This document shows positions 11,602 through 23,825 of a DNA stretch of 64,000 bases, in pieces. The position numbers and the translations under genes were made by a program. The notes under the pieces were generated by a model that saw only the letters and a program-made list of their open reading frames with translations, did no database searches and was not told where the DNA came from. Origin of the DNA: Anaeramoeba flamelloides (lineage: Eukaryota; Metamonada; Anaeramoebidae); assembly GCA_027625915.1 (NCBI GenBank), contig JANTQA010000070.1:3415001-3479000 (forward strand), in the 5' to 3' direction. Every line of letters starts with the position of its first letter. Position 1 is the stretch's first letter.

Positions 11602-12129
11602 TTTTGCAGTTTTTCCTATTTAGAAAAAAATGTAAAATTTTTTTTTTTAATTTTAACTCTTTATTAAATTCAAACAAACCATAATCAAAAAAAATGATTT
11701 TTAAATGGTAAAAATTTATTGAAATTTGAACAATTACAGTAATTTGTAAAAAGTTAAAAATTATATCAGAAAAAAAACTTTTGGATTGTTTGCATTTTTA
11801 CGAACGTGAGAAAACAAACTTTCAATGGAATGTAGAGGTTGAAGTCTGAAGTAAGGTCATTTTTTGATTCTCAAACAAAGTTTTTACTTTTGGAAAACAG
11901 AAAACTTTACATAAGTTGAAATTTTGTACTTTTTACAAATTACAAACTAAGTATTTAGATTTTGGATCTTGATGGACTATATAAAGTTGTGAAAAACAAA
12001 GGCCAACAAACTGTAATAACACCCATTTTTTTCGAACTAAAGTTAATTTTACAGTACTTTTGTCAAAATAAAGCGTGCAAAAAAATTTTATTCGTGTTTC
12101 AAAATAAAAAGTGTGTTTTTTTGTTATAG
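11602..12129. other. 5' flank of paralogue B
   Basis: AT-rich, no gene seen. It should contain the promoter for the minus-strand gene ending at 10281. Confidence 0.35.
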
Positions 12130-12540
12130 AAAACCTAAATATACGAACCAATGAAAGAAACTGATAGTAAACCCTAAATAAATATGGTATTGGTTTCTTA
12201 AAGTTCTATTATTTAAAAAGAAATTCTAAAAATGAAGGATCAAATTGAAAAATTTATCTCAAAAAATAGAAGAAAATTTTACGAAAATTTTAATCTTTGA
12301 AAAAAAACAAAAAATTTAAAAAAATTTGAATTTTAGGGAAAATTTTCAACTATTTTCATTAATAATTTAAATTTTAGTGAAAAAAACCAGATCTTTACTT
12401 TCAAAATTGATTTGAACTTAGGTATACCATTGGGTAGTAGATTGGATGTTGCCTTGGTACAAGAAGAAAAAAAAGCACGGATAATATTTTGAAACACGAT
12501 AATAGTCTTTGGGCAGGCATTATTTTGATCAGTGAAAATT
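12130..12540. repeat. Interspersed repeat family R1, copy 1
   Basis: About 410 bp sharing ordered blocks with 27.90-28.31 kb, for example ggtttcttaa(a/t)gttctatta, aaaatgaaggatcaaat, tttactttcaaaattga and attttgatca(g/c)tg. Substitutions and indels are frequent, so it is an old copy. The minus-strand open frame across it (12333-12773) is not matched in the other copy and is not called a gene. Confidence 0.65.
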
Positions 12541-14220
12541 AAAAAACTTAAGAATAAAAAAATTTGACAAATGGCAAATGAAGTTGGTGTGGACAAAAAA
12601 ATAACTTTTTTTCTAATGATTTCAAAAATCGTTGTGTGATTGATGGGAGATCCTAATATTGAAATCAAAAAGTAAACCAATATGTTGGAGTATGATCGAT
12701 CTCTCAAAACCGACAAATTAAAATCTAAATTTTTTTTCGAAATAACTGCCAAACAGTTACAACCAATTTTCAATTTAAATCGTTCGAGAATGATATTTTT
12801 CGTTACAATTCGATCACTTTTTGAATTGTTTTCTATTTTGAGCTTGTTGAGATCTAAAAGAGTTTCAATTTCTTTGTATTTTCATTTTGGAAAAATTTCT
12901 TTTGATGCAATATTTCACTTTGTTTTTTGTTTCCTTTCCTGAGATGTGATTCAAGTTTTTTGGTTTTTTCAAACAAAGGTTTTTAAATGTTGTAAAAAAA
13001 TGATAGCCGTTCCGCCTTACAATGAAATCTAAAATAAAAAGAAAATTCATTTTCAATCTCAAAATTTCCTTTTTTATGACAGGATTTGATAGTTATACGA
13101 TAGTATATTACAATCATTGAATTTTTTCAAAAGAATAAAAATTTCTTTAAGGGAGTTAATTTTAAGGACTTGGTCTGCAATTGATCAATTTATCTCAACA
13201 CAAATTTGACCCAGTCTCACTAAAAACACAAAGTTGTGATCTTGGTAATATTCCCCAATTAGGATCAAAAAATCATTTTTCGTCATTTTTTTTCTGAAAA
13301 CTGAAAAAGAAATTTTGAGATCACTAGTATGAAAAAATAAATTCAGTCCCACTGAAATATAGAAAAATTTAACCCAAAATTCAATTTTTTTAATCAAAAA
13401 AAATTTTTTTAGATGATAGTAACTATTTTTTTTTTTCAATGTGTTATCAATGATCAAATTTTTTCTAAATCTTGTACCTACAATTTTCAAAACTCTCTAG
13501 TCGAAATTAAAAAAAAAAAATATTTTTTTTTTTAATTTTTTCTTAATTGATATTGTTTAATTTGGGAAAAGGAGATGTTTGTAGTGATTTAAATTAACAT
13601 TAAAACTTCATTTTTGTCAATTATTCAATGATTTAAATTATAAAAAAAAAATAATTTTTTTAATTATTTTTTTATTAAATTTTTTTAAAAAGTTATTTTT
13701 TATTTTTTTTTACATTTTTTAGGCAATTTTTTGGGAGTATTTTATATTATTTTTTTGAATTTTTGTAAAAAAAATGATTTTTTTTTGAATTTTTGTGATT
13801 TGAATACTAATTGGATTTTTTTGGTAAATTGTTTGTGATTTTTTTAAAAACAAATTAGAGTCTGTTAATTTATATAATCAATGAATTATTTGAAAAAATG
13901 GTGAAAATAACTATTTTAAACTTTTCAAGTTAATAAAGTAATTTCATAAAATACATTTGTGTTAAATTTGATGTGATATATTATTGATTTATAACTATTA
14001 TTTTTAACAAATCCTCTCCATAACTTTCAAAAATAAAGCACTAAATAGACAAGTAAGTTGTTAAATATTTCTTTTTTTTGTATTATTTTATTGTTCCAAT
14101 TAATCTCAAAAAATTTTTTTGTCTTTCATTTTTTTTCTTTTATTTTTAAATAGTTTTTTAATTTTTAAATAAAATAACAAACAACAATAAAAAAATCAGA
14201 AAAAATTATTTTTATAATAA
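12541..14220. other. Gene-free, homopolymer-rich stretch
   Basis: Long A and T runs. Open frames at 12682-12942 and 13185-13490 have homopolymer-driven composition and no recognisable motif. Confidence 0.4.
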
Positions 14221-14952
14221 GAGTCAACAATGAATATTACAACAGTACCAATTTGGCTCACGTACGATCGTGAAATTTTATGATTGTGCTTGAGTCAGTT
14301 CCATTTAAAAATGGGCTTTATTTCAAGTAAATAAAGATGGTTTTAACTTTTAGTCACGTTTATTAAGGATCTTGCTTGGACTAATTTTTTAAATAAGAAA
14401 TAGAACAAGAAAGAACAACAAGAAGAAGAAAACAAGAACAAGAAGAAGAAAACAAAAAAGAGTAATAGTAACAACAACAACAACAACAATAACAACAACA
14501 ATATCAAAAAATAACAATCGGGGTGGCAAAGGTAATGATAATGACAATGATTATGATAACCAATGAGATTTCAATGATGATAACAAAAGCCAATAGTGGG
14601 CATTACAACAACATCAATTTGGCTCACGTACGATCATCAAAATTTCATGATCGTGCTTGAGTCAGTTCCATTTAAACATGGGCTTTACTTCAAGTAACTA
14701 AAGCCTATTTTAACTTTTAGTCCCGTCCATTAAGGATCTTGCTTTGGGCTAATTTTTTATTTGTTTGATAAGAAGAAGAACACGAAAGAACAACAAGAAG
14801 AAGAAAACAAAATCAAGAATAAAAACAAGAACAAGAAAAAGATGATGATGATGAAAAAGAACAATATTTAAGGTAATAGTAATAGTAAAAAAACACTAAC
14901 AATAACAAAAATAACAACAGAAACCACAGTAATAATAACAATAAATATAACA
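14221..14952. repeat. Tandem segmental duplication, about 366-bp period
   Basis: Two direct copies, about 14221-14586 and 14587-14952. Each has a less AT-rich head (tttggctcacgtacgatc at 14253 and 14619; tgcttgagtcagttccattt; aggatcttgctt) followed by an agaacaagaag/aacaac low-complexity tail. The copies differ by point changes and tail length. Confidence 0.75.
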
Positions 14953-15844
14953 AACATCAATAAATGTTCAATTTAATAAAATATTTTTTATAATTTTTTT
15001 CTTCTTTTTGAATTTAAAAAAAAAATGATTTTATCATTTTTTTTATTTTTTCATTTTTTTTAGGTTAATTTTATTTTTCATTATGTAGAGTATTATTCAT
15101 GACAAAAATTAAAAAATTTTTGTTCAAGACTCCGATAACTCAGTTCTCATAAAAAAATTGAAGTTGTGTATTTTTTTACTAAATGTTGACAGAAGAACAT
15201 TTGAAAAATATTTCCCAAAATTATTAATTTTTTTTTTCTTTTCAACTAAAAAAATTTTTTTAAGCGGAAGAACGAATTTTTTTTCAAATTGGTTTGAAAG
15301 TTGAAAAAATGATTTTTTAAGTTATAATTTACACAAAAGATTGTACTCATCTAAAGAATCTCTTACAGGGAATTTTTTAAAATGAAAAAAAAAAAAAAAT
15401 TCAAAAAAAAAAAAAATGAAATGTGAAAATTTTGATTAGAAATAGTTAATTTAAGTGAATCAAAACTTTTTTTGAAAATGGATAAATTGATTACTTTGAA
15501 AATTGTTTTTGAAATTTTTTTAATAAAAATAAAAAAAAATAAATAAAAAAACTTTTTTTTTTGACAATAAATTTTTTAATAATGATAAAAGTTGATTTTG
15601 AAAAACAATATTTATTTATTAGTATTATAAATAAAAAAGTTTGATAGTTTTCGAGAGAAAAAAAAAATAATAAATTAAAAATTTGAATAAAAACAAAAAT
15701 TAAAAAAATAAATAAAAAAAAATCAAATTTTAATCGGGTTTTTTTGGCATTTTTTGAATTTTTTTTATGAAATACCCTTTTAATTCTTTTTTAAAATATA
15801 TAGCGATATTATTATTTAAAATATTGGATATATTAATTTAAATT
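14953..15844. other. Gene-free stretch
   Basis: Very rich in A and T homopolymers; nothing recognised. Confidence 0.4.
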
Positions 15845-15976
15845 TTAATTCCCACGACTGGCTTGTGTAATTATTTTCAGAGGATGAACAATACCAGAGA
15901 AAATGATACAAATCAAGACTACACCTAACAGTTTACCATAAGTGGTTATTTCACATACAATATCAAATAAAACCAT
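15845..15976 (-). CDS. Candidate small single-pass membrane protein, 43 aa
   Basis: ATG at 15976-15974, TAA at 15847-15845. The product is 43 residues: a short polar N-terminus (MVLFDIVCEITTYGK), a hydrophobic helix LLGVVLICIIFSGIV (about 16-30) long enough to span a membrane, then a tail with basic and polar residues (HPLKIITQASRGN). The 130 bp are clearly less AT-rich than the sequence on either side, which is the main reason to call it coding. It is divergent from eIF2 alpha, about 740 bp away, with a TGACGTCA palindrome between. I do not recognise the family. It could instead be one exon of a larger gene or chance. Confidence 0.35.
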   Translation of the reverse strand: MVLFDIVCEITTYGKLLGVVLICIIFSGIVHPLKIITQASRGN

Positions 15977-16366
15977 CTTTTTGTTTCCTATTATTTGAAT
16001 ACTAAAGGGGAAAAAATTTCCACTTTTTTTTCCTTTTCATTGCCAATAGAGTTTCCAATGAAACAGATTGAGATTTATCGTCTCTGTTTATTTGGTTCGT
16101 TTTTTTTGACTCTAGATCTTTCACCAACTCAGATTCCTTAATGAATATCAGAATTCTGATTGGAAAAAAGATAATCAGTTGAAATTTTCAACCAGTTCAA
16201 TATCAAGTTCAAAAAACTGTTTACAAAAGAAATTAAACTCCTGAACTTGTAATAAAAATTCGTTTGTCATTAGTCTTGAAAATTCATTTGGGTTTACAAC
16301 TGCAAATTCTCAAAGGACTATTCTAAAAAATTAAAATTAAAAAAACAATAAAATGAATTTAGCGAG

Positions 16367-16374
16367 TGACGTCA
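16367..16374. promoter_or_regulatory. TGACGTCA (CRE/ATF-like) palindrome
   Basis: Perfect 8-bp TGACGTCA in an otherwise AT-only neighbourhood, between a minus-strand small frame (ending 15845) and eIF2 alpha (+). In many eukaryotes this is bound by bZIP factors of the CREB/ATF class; use here is inference. Confidence 0.3.
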
Positions 16375-16711
16375 TAAATAAAATAGGAAAAAAACTCCAC
16401 ATATAATTGTAACAGTAAAATCTTTCCTTTTTCCAGACGATTCAATCTCAAATCCAATTGGTCTAATCTTTGAATGGAGATCGTTTCTTTAAAATCTCTT
16501 TCTTGAAATTACCATCCAAATAACCTAATAATCCACTTATAAATTAAAAATAAAAGTAATTGGAGAAGAATAAAATCTCAAATCCAAACGGAACAAGAAT
16601 AAAATATGAAAAACTCCAAGAAAAGATTTCTCTTCTATTCGAATTTCATGAAAACAAAAAAAATTTTTATTTTTTTCACAAATACACACAAAATGTTTTT
16701 TTTAAATAATA

Positions 16712-17698
16712 TTGATTTTATTAATTTCAACACCAAATACAACAACACCAATAACAATGACAATGACAATGACTACAAACAAACCAAACAATATGATGAA
16801 GAACCAGGATGCCTTTTTCAAGAAGCACCCCATTATTGGCAAGTTGAAGGAGCAAAACCGTCAAGAATGTAGATACTATGAAAAGAAGTATCCCGAAGAA
16901 GGGCAGTATGTGATGTTCATTGCTTGCAGAATCAATGAGCATGGTATTTTGGGCAAACTACCAGAGTTTAACAACATTGAGGCGCTTATTGCAAAGACAG
17001 AGGTTTCTTCAGGGCGAACCAATTCCTATTATAAATTTTTCAAACCAGGCAAATACCAAGCATGTTTGGTCCTTAAAGTTGATGAAGAAAAAGGCTACAT
17101 CGATCTTTCAAGAAAAAGGGCGAAGAACCCTGTTCAATTGGAAGTTTTCTATACATTCTTCCGCAAGTCTCAAATTGTGGATTTGATCATGAAAAGAGTC
17201 GCAAACCAGGCAAACAAACCATTGAAAACGCTTTACAAGCAAATTGTTTGGCCTTTGTATCGGAGATTTATTCATCCGTTTGACGCGTTTCGCAAATTCT
17301 TAAGTGATCCGAGCATCCTTGAGGGCTGTAACCTCGGCGGTATTAAAAAAATCTTAGAAAAGGCCATCAAATGGAAAATGCCTTTGAAATTAATTAAGGT
17401 CGAGGCAGTTTTTGAAATGACATGCTTTAATTATGATGGGATCGAGGCAATTAAAAAAAGCTTGGCAGTTGCAGAAGAAATGGGGTCCAAGGAGCACCCC
17501 GTAGAGGTCTTTTTTGTTTCCTCGCCAGTTTTTCGCGTTTGCACAACATCATTTGATCATGATTACGGATTAAAAATCTTAAAGCAGGCTTGCAATCAGA
17601 TGGCACAAACGATCACCAAATATGGCGGCAATCTTCAGATAACTCGCCACCCTTATGTAATATTAGACCCTAAATATAATTTCGAAAAGCACAAATAG
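16712..17698 (+). CDS. Translation initiation factor eIF2 alpha subunit
   Basis: This is the alpha subunit of the GTP-binding eIF2 complex that delivers initiator Met-tRNA to the 40S ribosome. The N-terminal S1/OB domain runs from CRYYEKKYPEEGQYVMF through VDEEKGYIDLSRKRAK, the helical domain follows, and the C-terminal alpha/beta domain ends near KYGGNLQITRHPYV. The KGYID motif that docks eIF2-alpha kinases is intact, and the regulatory serine (human Ser51) aligns with Ser99 of this frame (codon 17006-17008). Its flank is EVSSGRTNS rather than ELSRRRIRS. It is a single exon of 328 residues against ~315 in animals and lacks the acidic tail. The first 27 residues are a Thr/Asn microsatellite-like stretch, so the true start may be 16757 or, more likely, the MM at 16793. 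Confidence 0.95.
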   Translation: MILLISTPNTTTPITMTMTMTTNKPNNMMKNQDAFFKKHPIIGKLKEQNRQECRYYEKKYPEEGQYVMFIACRINEHGILGKLPEFNNIEALIAKTEVSSGRTNSYYKFFKPGKYQACLVLKVDEEKGYIDLSRKRAKNPVQLEVFYTFFRKSQIVDLIMKRVANQANKPLKTLYKQIVWPLYRRFIHPFDAFRKFLSDPSILEGCNLGGIKKILEKAIKWKMPLKLIKVEAVFEMTCFNYDGIEAIKKSLAVAEEMGSKEHPVEVFFVSSPVFRVCTTSFDHDYGLKILKQACNQMAQTITKYGGNLQITRHPYVILDPKYNFEKHK

Positions 17699-18529
17699 TT
17701 CACCAAAACAAGAATTGGTTTTAACAAGGCTGAGGATTTGGGTCATACGAGGAAAGCTAAACGAAGCTTGAAAAAAAAAATTAAATGTGTTTATTGATCA
17801 TAATTGTGGAAAATATAATATTCGAGTAATTATTTTTTGAAAAAAATAATTACAAGTGCAATAAAAATTATCTGGGATCACAAAAAAGCAAAAAAAAAAA
17901 AATAAAGGAGGGATATATCTTTTCTTAACAAGCGGTATTTTACGAAAAAATTAAATTCTATTTCCATTCAGAAAAAAATTTGAGATTTTCCACTTTTTAA
18001 ATAATAACCTTAAAGAAAATCTTTTGCATTTGAGTTATGCTTAAGGAAATGAGGATTTTATTTAGCAGAGATTCTAATTAAATATATTTTTTACTTGTTA
18101 ATTTTCCTATTTTTTAAATTTACCCTGAATAATTTTTTTAAAAAATTAAATTAGATAAATTGCTTTACATTTCCTTTTTATTAAGAAATTGGTAGATAAA
18201 AGTAAATACAAATCATTATTTGGTTAATGATTTGTATCAAATGTCTTATCTAAATTTTAATATATTTCAAAAATAATCTTTTAAATAAACAAGAAAAATA
18301 ATTTTTTATTCATTTTTTAAAAATTATTTTATTTTTATTTTTATTTGGAAATTTTTTTATTTTTTAATTTGATAAAATAGAAATAACTTGAATAGAATTA
18401 TTTTTGAATTTTATTAATCTTCTAATTACTTTTTTTTTTTTATTAAAATCAAAAAAAAAAAAAAAAATTTCAATATTTTGTCTTTCCCTTTAATATGAAT
18501 TCTTTTTTAAGGGTGTAGTATTTTTTAAA
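17699..18529. other. Gene-free stretch after eIF2 alpha
   Basis: AT-rich. The palindromic aaatcattatttggttaatgatttg is at about 18210-18235. Otherwise nothing seen. Confidence 0.35.
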
Positions 18530-20400
18530 AATAAAATGAAATCTTGTCAAGTTTATGAGAAGATTTTTTTTTTGTAATTTGTGTTTTGGCTTATGAAATG
18601 GATGAGTTGATCTCATTTATTAAATTTAACGATTTGAGTCTATTTTTTGAAATCCAAAATTTTCACATACAGTCAGTTTCACTTTTAAGGCACAAACTTA
18701 CTACGAAATTTAAGGCACAAAAAAATCTCAAATTAAAGCACAAAATTTGGAATTTTTTTTTTTACAATTTATTTTTACTAGAATATGAACTTTGTGCTTT
18801 AATTTGAGATTTTCATTATGCCTTAAATTTCGTTGAAAGTTTGTGCTTTAAAAGTGAAACTGACTGTATTTCTAATATAAAATTTAAAAAAAGTAATATA
18901 TTATTTTTTATTAAACAATTGAGTTTATTCTTGAAAACAGTGAAAACATATTTTTAGTTTTTTTGTTGGAAAGTCTTGATTTTGATTGAATTTTTTTTCA
19001 TTTTTATTTGTTTTTTAATAATTAATCTTTCAATTCATATCCCTTAATTAAAACTAAATTATTTTTTCAATAATTTTGACACACTTTATAATGCTAATGG
19101 AACTTGTTTTGAGGGCTTAATCAACCTGCTTTACAAAAACTATTTTCAAATTGTTGGAACAAAATAAGTTTTTCTGGTTTTGCAAATTTGTTTTTTCTAA
19201 TTTTGCAAATTTTTTTTTTCTTTTTTTTTAATACCTTTTTTTTAAATAAGATTATGTGTAAAAAAAAAAAAGACTTCGGAAAGACCAACAATCACTAAGA
19301 AAATTGAGAATATACAATGCTGTTTAAAATGAATTTAATTATTAGTAAAAAATCTTTATGTTTAACTTTTATTAAGTAAAAGTACTGTAATAAAAAATTG
19401 GTACTGCTCATTTCAAAAATTTTAACTCTCTTTTTTATGATTTTTGGTTTTATTTTTTTTTAATTTGTAAAATCTGAGGTTTTTATATCTTAAGAGCGAT
19501 TTAAAAGTGAATTACAATTAAGATTTAATTATTGTTGTTCTTGGATACCCATGTATATATTTTTTTTTCAATTTATTATTTCGGCAAGTCACGATTATTG
19601 AAATGATGTTTTATTGAAGTTTAGGTGATTACATTAATGTAAATTTGAGTTAAGTTTAACTAAAAGTTATAATTGGAATTCTAGATCGATTCTACAAAAA
19701 ATGATATTTTTTAAAGTTTGAAAAAAGTTGTTTTCTGGATTTCAAACAACACAAAAATATTGAATAAAAAAATTCAATTTTGAAAAATTGTTGAAACAAT
19801 TTATTTAGTCTTATTCACAAGAACATTTATCATAATTTAGAGTATTTTTTTCGGAAAAACAAATCGATTTAGAATTTTGAGGAGAAAATTACAAAATTCT
19901 CCCATATTAAATAGAAATTTTAATTTTTAGAAATTGTGGTTTTGTTATAGGTTGGTATTCCCCTTTTAAGTAAAATTTGAAAATTACACATAAACTTGTA
20001 GGATTATAGCTATTTATATGAAAAGAAATATAAAATATTTTTCAATTAGTGTTGAATAAATCAATTTTTGTGTTATCTAAAATAATTATCTCAAAAATTA
20101 AAAAAAAGTTTTTTTTAATATTACTGGCAATTAAGACTTTCTATTGGGCACTAATTATTAATAAGATAATAAAAAGGGGTAAAAATCTTTTAAATGTAAG
20201 AAATCTAACGAATTTAAATATTTTCTTTATCAGAAAAAATGAAAAGAGGAAATTTGATCTTACCGAAAATTTTTTAATTTTGGGAATTCTCCTTAGATCA
20301 GAATTTTTGGACACCTGATGCCAATAAAATTTATAAATTGAGATTTTCATCAATAAAATATTATAAACGAGGGCCATTTTTTCACAGAGTACTGATCTCT
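18530..20400. repeat. Interspersed repeat family R2, copy 1 (with nested MITE)
   Basis: Ordered matches to 50.08-51.19 kb in the same orientation and to 62.03-62.85 kb inverted. Shared blocks include tttgtaatttg(t/a)gttt, gaaatggatgagttga, gatttgagtct, ttgttttct(g/a)g, tcttattcacaagaa and tagatcagaattttt. This copy is longer and is interrupted by a MITE at 18668-18868. No transposase frame can be read. Confidence 0.65.
18668..18868. mobile_element. TA-CAGTCAG foldback MITE, copy D
   Basis: Clean termini, TACAGTCAGTTTCAC to GTGAAACTGACTGTA, with nearly symmetric ~85-bp arms. The paralogous position near 50.22 kb lacks it, so the flanks join as an empty site. Confidence 0.9.
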
Positions 20401-20829
20401 AAAACACAAACTTTTTGATTGTGAAATTTTAAGGAAATAATCTTAGACAACATGATCATTGTTAAAAATTTTTTGAAAAAAAATTAAATCTTTGCTCTTT
20501 TTTTACTTTTTGATAACTTCACTCTTAATAAAAACTATTGATTAATAAAATATATTGGATAAAAAATTTATAACTAAAGATATTTTACAATATAAGTTGA
20601 AAATAACCATTTTCTATTAAGTTTGTTTTTCACATTTTTTTCAAGTTGAAAAGTAAAACAATTGGATTAATTTTTTTTTCACAGTCAAAAGGTTATAATA
20701 AATATATTTTAAAAATATTTTAAATTTAATAAATACTCACTTAAATGGATAACCAATTATTTTATCTTTTAAAGAACTATTTATTTACAAAATTAAAAAA
20801 CAATTGTTTTTTTTTTTTTTTTTTTTGAT

Positions 20830-21530
20830 TGTCCATTGGTTTTTTTTAATTTTTGAAATAAACTGAATAATTTATAAACATTTTCGGTTTATTTCAAAAA
20901 GTAAAAAAAAAAAAACCAGGACACTTAATGTTAGATTTTCCAAAATTTAAAAGAATCTAGCAAAATCAAAGATTTCACTCAATTCTTTTGAATTCTGGAA
21001 AACCACCCTTAGATTTTTTTAATCTAAGAAATAAAAAGAAAATTTCAAAAATTTTCTTTTAATTTCACAAATTAAAAAAAATATAGGATCTCTACGGACA
21101 TTTCCGTTAGGTTATTTTTAATTTTTCTAATAAACAGAAAATTTAAATAAAAATTAAGTTTATCCGAAAAAGTAAAAATAATCACGGATAGTTTTTTTTT
21201 TAATTTTCTATTTATATGGAAAATCAATGGATTTTATAAATAAATAAAAAAACTGGGAAACTCTATAGCTCTCAATAGTACTCTAAGGACATTTTTGTAT
21301 TGTTTTTTATTCAATTGAAGAAATAAACTGAATATTTTCTAAATTTTCGATTTATTTATTAAATTATAAAAAAAAAAATAAACAAAAAACAGGACAATCT
21401 ATAATACTCTACAACACTTAATGAAAATTTTTGTTAGTTTTTCTTTTTCCATTCTAATAAAGAATTTAAAAGAATAGAGTAAAATCTCAATGATTTTACT
21501 GATATTTTTTTAAACAATGGAAAACCTAAT
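20830..21530. repeat. Modular hairpin cluster 3
   Basis: H1 hairpins (tttttgaaataaactgaata... and tttatttcaaaaagt), an H2 hairpin at about 20937-21003, further H1 and H3 remnants, and linkers (gtactctaaggacattttt, actctacaacactta). Same family as the clusters at 5.2, 8.4, 35.3, 47.9 and 63.5 kb. Confidence 0.65.
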
Positions 21531-21545
21531 ACATGGAATAATAAT

Positions 21546-23434
21546 CATAATGTATTTTTTTTTTCTCTATTTCAGTTTTTTTTTAACAAAGTACAACCCT
21601 TTCAAAACTATTCGTTATTATCTATCAATGTTAATATCCCTAAACTGAATTAAAATAAAATTTATACTTACTGATATTTGTAATTGTTTACCCTAAAAAA
21701 CACCCTTTGTTTGACTAGACTAGAGACTTTTAAAACATGTAGTTATCTAACAAAAAGAAATAAAATTACTTCATGAATTGAAGCTAAGTAATTTGGGTTA
21801 TATTATGAATAAACATTATTATTAATGATGAAAGGTTAATGAAAGAAGATTTTGATCTTAAAAATGTTAATATTTTTTTGTTTAATTAGTGAACTACAAA
21901 TGACAAGAAAATTAGAACTGCAAACTTATAGATGGTACTATTGATGTCATGGAAACATTTTGGGGAATAATTAGAGGCTATTCGAATATTTAATTATTAC
22001 CTTTCCATTGTTACTGTGAATTTTTAATCAAATAATTTCATATTTTCATTATTTGTTTATTTCAATCTGATTAAGAAAGCTGATAATCTGGAAAAAAAAA
22101 AAAAAAAAGAAGCAAATTCTAATCAGAAATTTTTTTGAGAAAAAAAAATCAATGTAACTTTTGAACTTCTGTGGTTTTCATGTATTACACCAAACCACAC
22201 ATCTAGTGATTCATGGAATATATATATATATATATATGTGTGTGTGTACGTATGCATGTATATAATAACTTATTGATATTTCTTGCTAAACGATTAAATT
22301 CAGAAAAAAAACACTATTAAGCGGATCTTCAATTTTTTGATTAATTTCCCTTTTAAAAAAAAAAAATCAAAAAAATTAAAAATAATTTCTTTCATTACCT
22401 TAAAAAATCATTTAACATTGAAACAAAAAATATATTATTTTGTATATAATCATTACTTGTATTTTGTAAATTCTGTTTCTTATAAATTTTTTTGGATATG
22501 AGAAAGTTTTAATGAAGCCAAAGATGTATCTATTTATTTCAATTTTTTGAATCTATTTATTTATATTTCCCAAAAAAAAACATTTTAAATTGAGATCTTT
22601 GATTTTTTTTTTCATATTGTTCAAATATAAATTAACAAAAAAATTTCTTATATAAAAAAAAAAAGCTTATAAAAAGAGATTATATACCCTTCTGAGATAC
22701 AAACCATTATAATTAAGGTGTTTGAATATATGCTCAATTTTCTGCAAGAATTTATACACTTTATCATCCATAATCTTCATAAGTATAATTCTAAGAGAAA
22801 TATTAATAAATAAAAATACTAACAAAAAAATTTCCAAAATCAATACTTTCAAGCATAAAACTTAAAAATACTTTAAGCATCTTTCAAGAATTAAACTTTT
22901 ATATTTGAAGGGTTTGATAAAATAAATAATATCTTTTTCTTGAAATGGATAATATTTAAAGTACCTAAAAAGAAAAAGAAAATTTCATTTTTGAAACAAT
23001 GAGTTCAATTATGTGATTTATTTTTCATTGGAGAGATGTGGATCATTATGGAAAAAATTACAAAAAATAAACAATATAAATATCTCTAAAATAGTCGTTA
23101 TTGCTTGTATTTTTTAATAGATTTACTTTTAAAAACAAAAATACTTGCCGCGGTGAAGTACATTTTGAAAATTTTGAGTGGCGAGGTTTATGAGAAATTG
23201 AATTATCTAAATAATTACAATAACCAAATTTGTTAATATTTTAATTAGTCAGAGGGTGTGCTAGACTCTATTTTATAATTTTTCATGCCAACAAAAAATG
23301 AAATCAAAAAAATGAAAGAAATTTATCAAAAAAAAATAAATAAAAATCATTTATTACTTGATCTTATCTTGAAAATTTGATACATTAACTTCTTCTTTCC
23401 ACATGTTTTTATTTTTCATTCTAAATAGAAAAAT
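21546..23434. other. Gene-free stretch with a (TA)n(TG)n tract
   Basis: Nothing coding recognised. A (TA)10(TG)6 microsatellite lies at 22218-22248. Confidence 0.4.
22218..22248. repeat. (TA)n(TG)n microsatellite
   Basis: Uninterrupted TA units pass into TG units, followed by tacgtatgcatgtatata. Confidence 0.9.
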
Positions 23435-23680
23435 TCTTGTTTGAAAAAATTTTTGAGAAACAGATGAATCTTTATTTCTAAAGAAAAATCCAAAATGAAT
23501 TTAAAAGTCCTCTTCCCATTTAATTCATCAAATTCTAGTTTTTGTTTAGAAAAATAGGCTATTTTTTCTCAAATTCCTCTTTTCAGAAATAAAGATTTAT
23601 TGGATAAATTTTTTTGGTTTAATTATTATTTATTTTAGATTTAATTGAAAACTCAAATTAATTCTGAATCTGATTGGAAT
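23435..23680. repeat. Interspersed repeat, inverted partner at 55.86-56.10 kb
   Basis: Shared blocks (reverse complement) include taattcatcaaattctagtttt, aaaatccaaaatgaatttaaa and ctcaaa(t/a)aattctgaatctgattg. It also has a small internal inverted repeat around gaatctttatttct/agaaataaagattta. Confidence 0.55.
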
Positions 23681-23825
23681 TTTTTCTATTATTTTCTTAA
23701 TTATCGGTCGGTTGTATCTTTTGTAATTGTTTTATGAATTCCTAGAATTCAACTTCTTTATTTTAATTTTTGAAATAGTCTATTTTGTTTTGGTTTGGTT
23801 TGATAAAAATATTTGAAAAAAAGTA

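Noticed and set aside
12333-12773. 146-codon minus-strand frame, considered as a transposase relic
   Set aside because: It overlaps repeat R1, whose second copy does not keep the frame, and no catalytic or DNA-binding motif is visible.
16606-16872. Plus-strand 88-codon frame overlapping the eIF2 alpha start
   Set aside because: Out of frame with eIF2 alpha and ends inside it; the sequence has no conserved pattern. At most an upstream frame, and the transcript probably starts after it.
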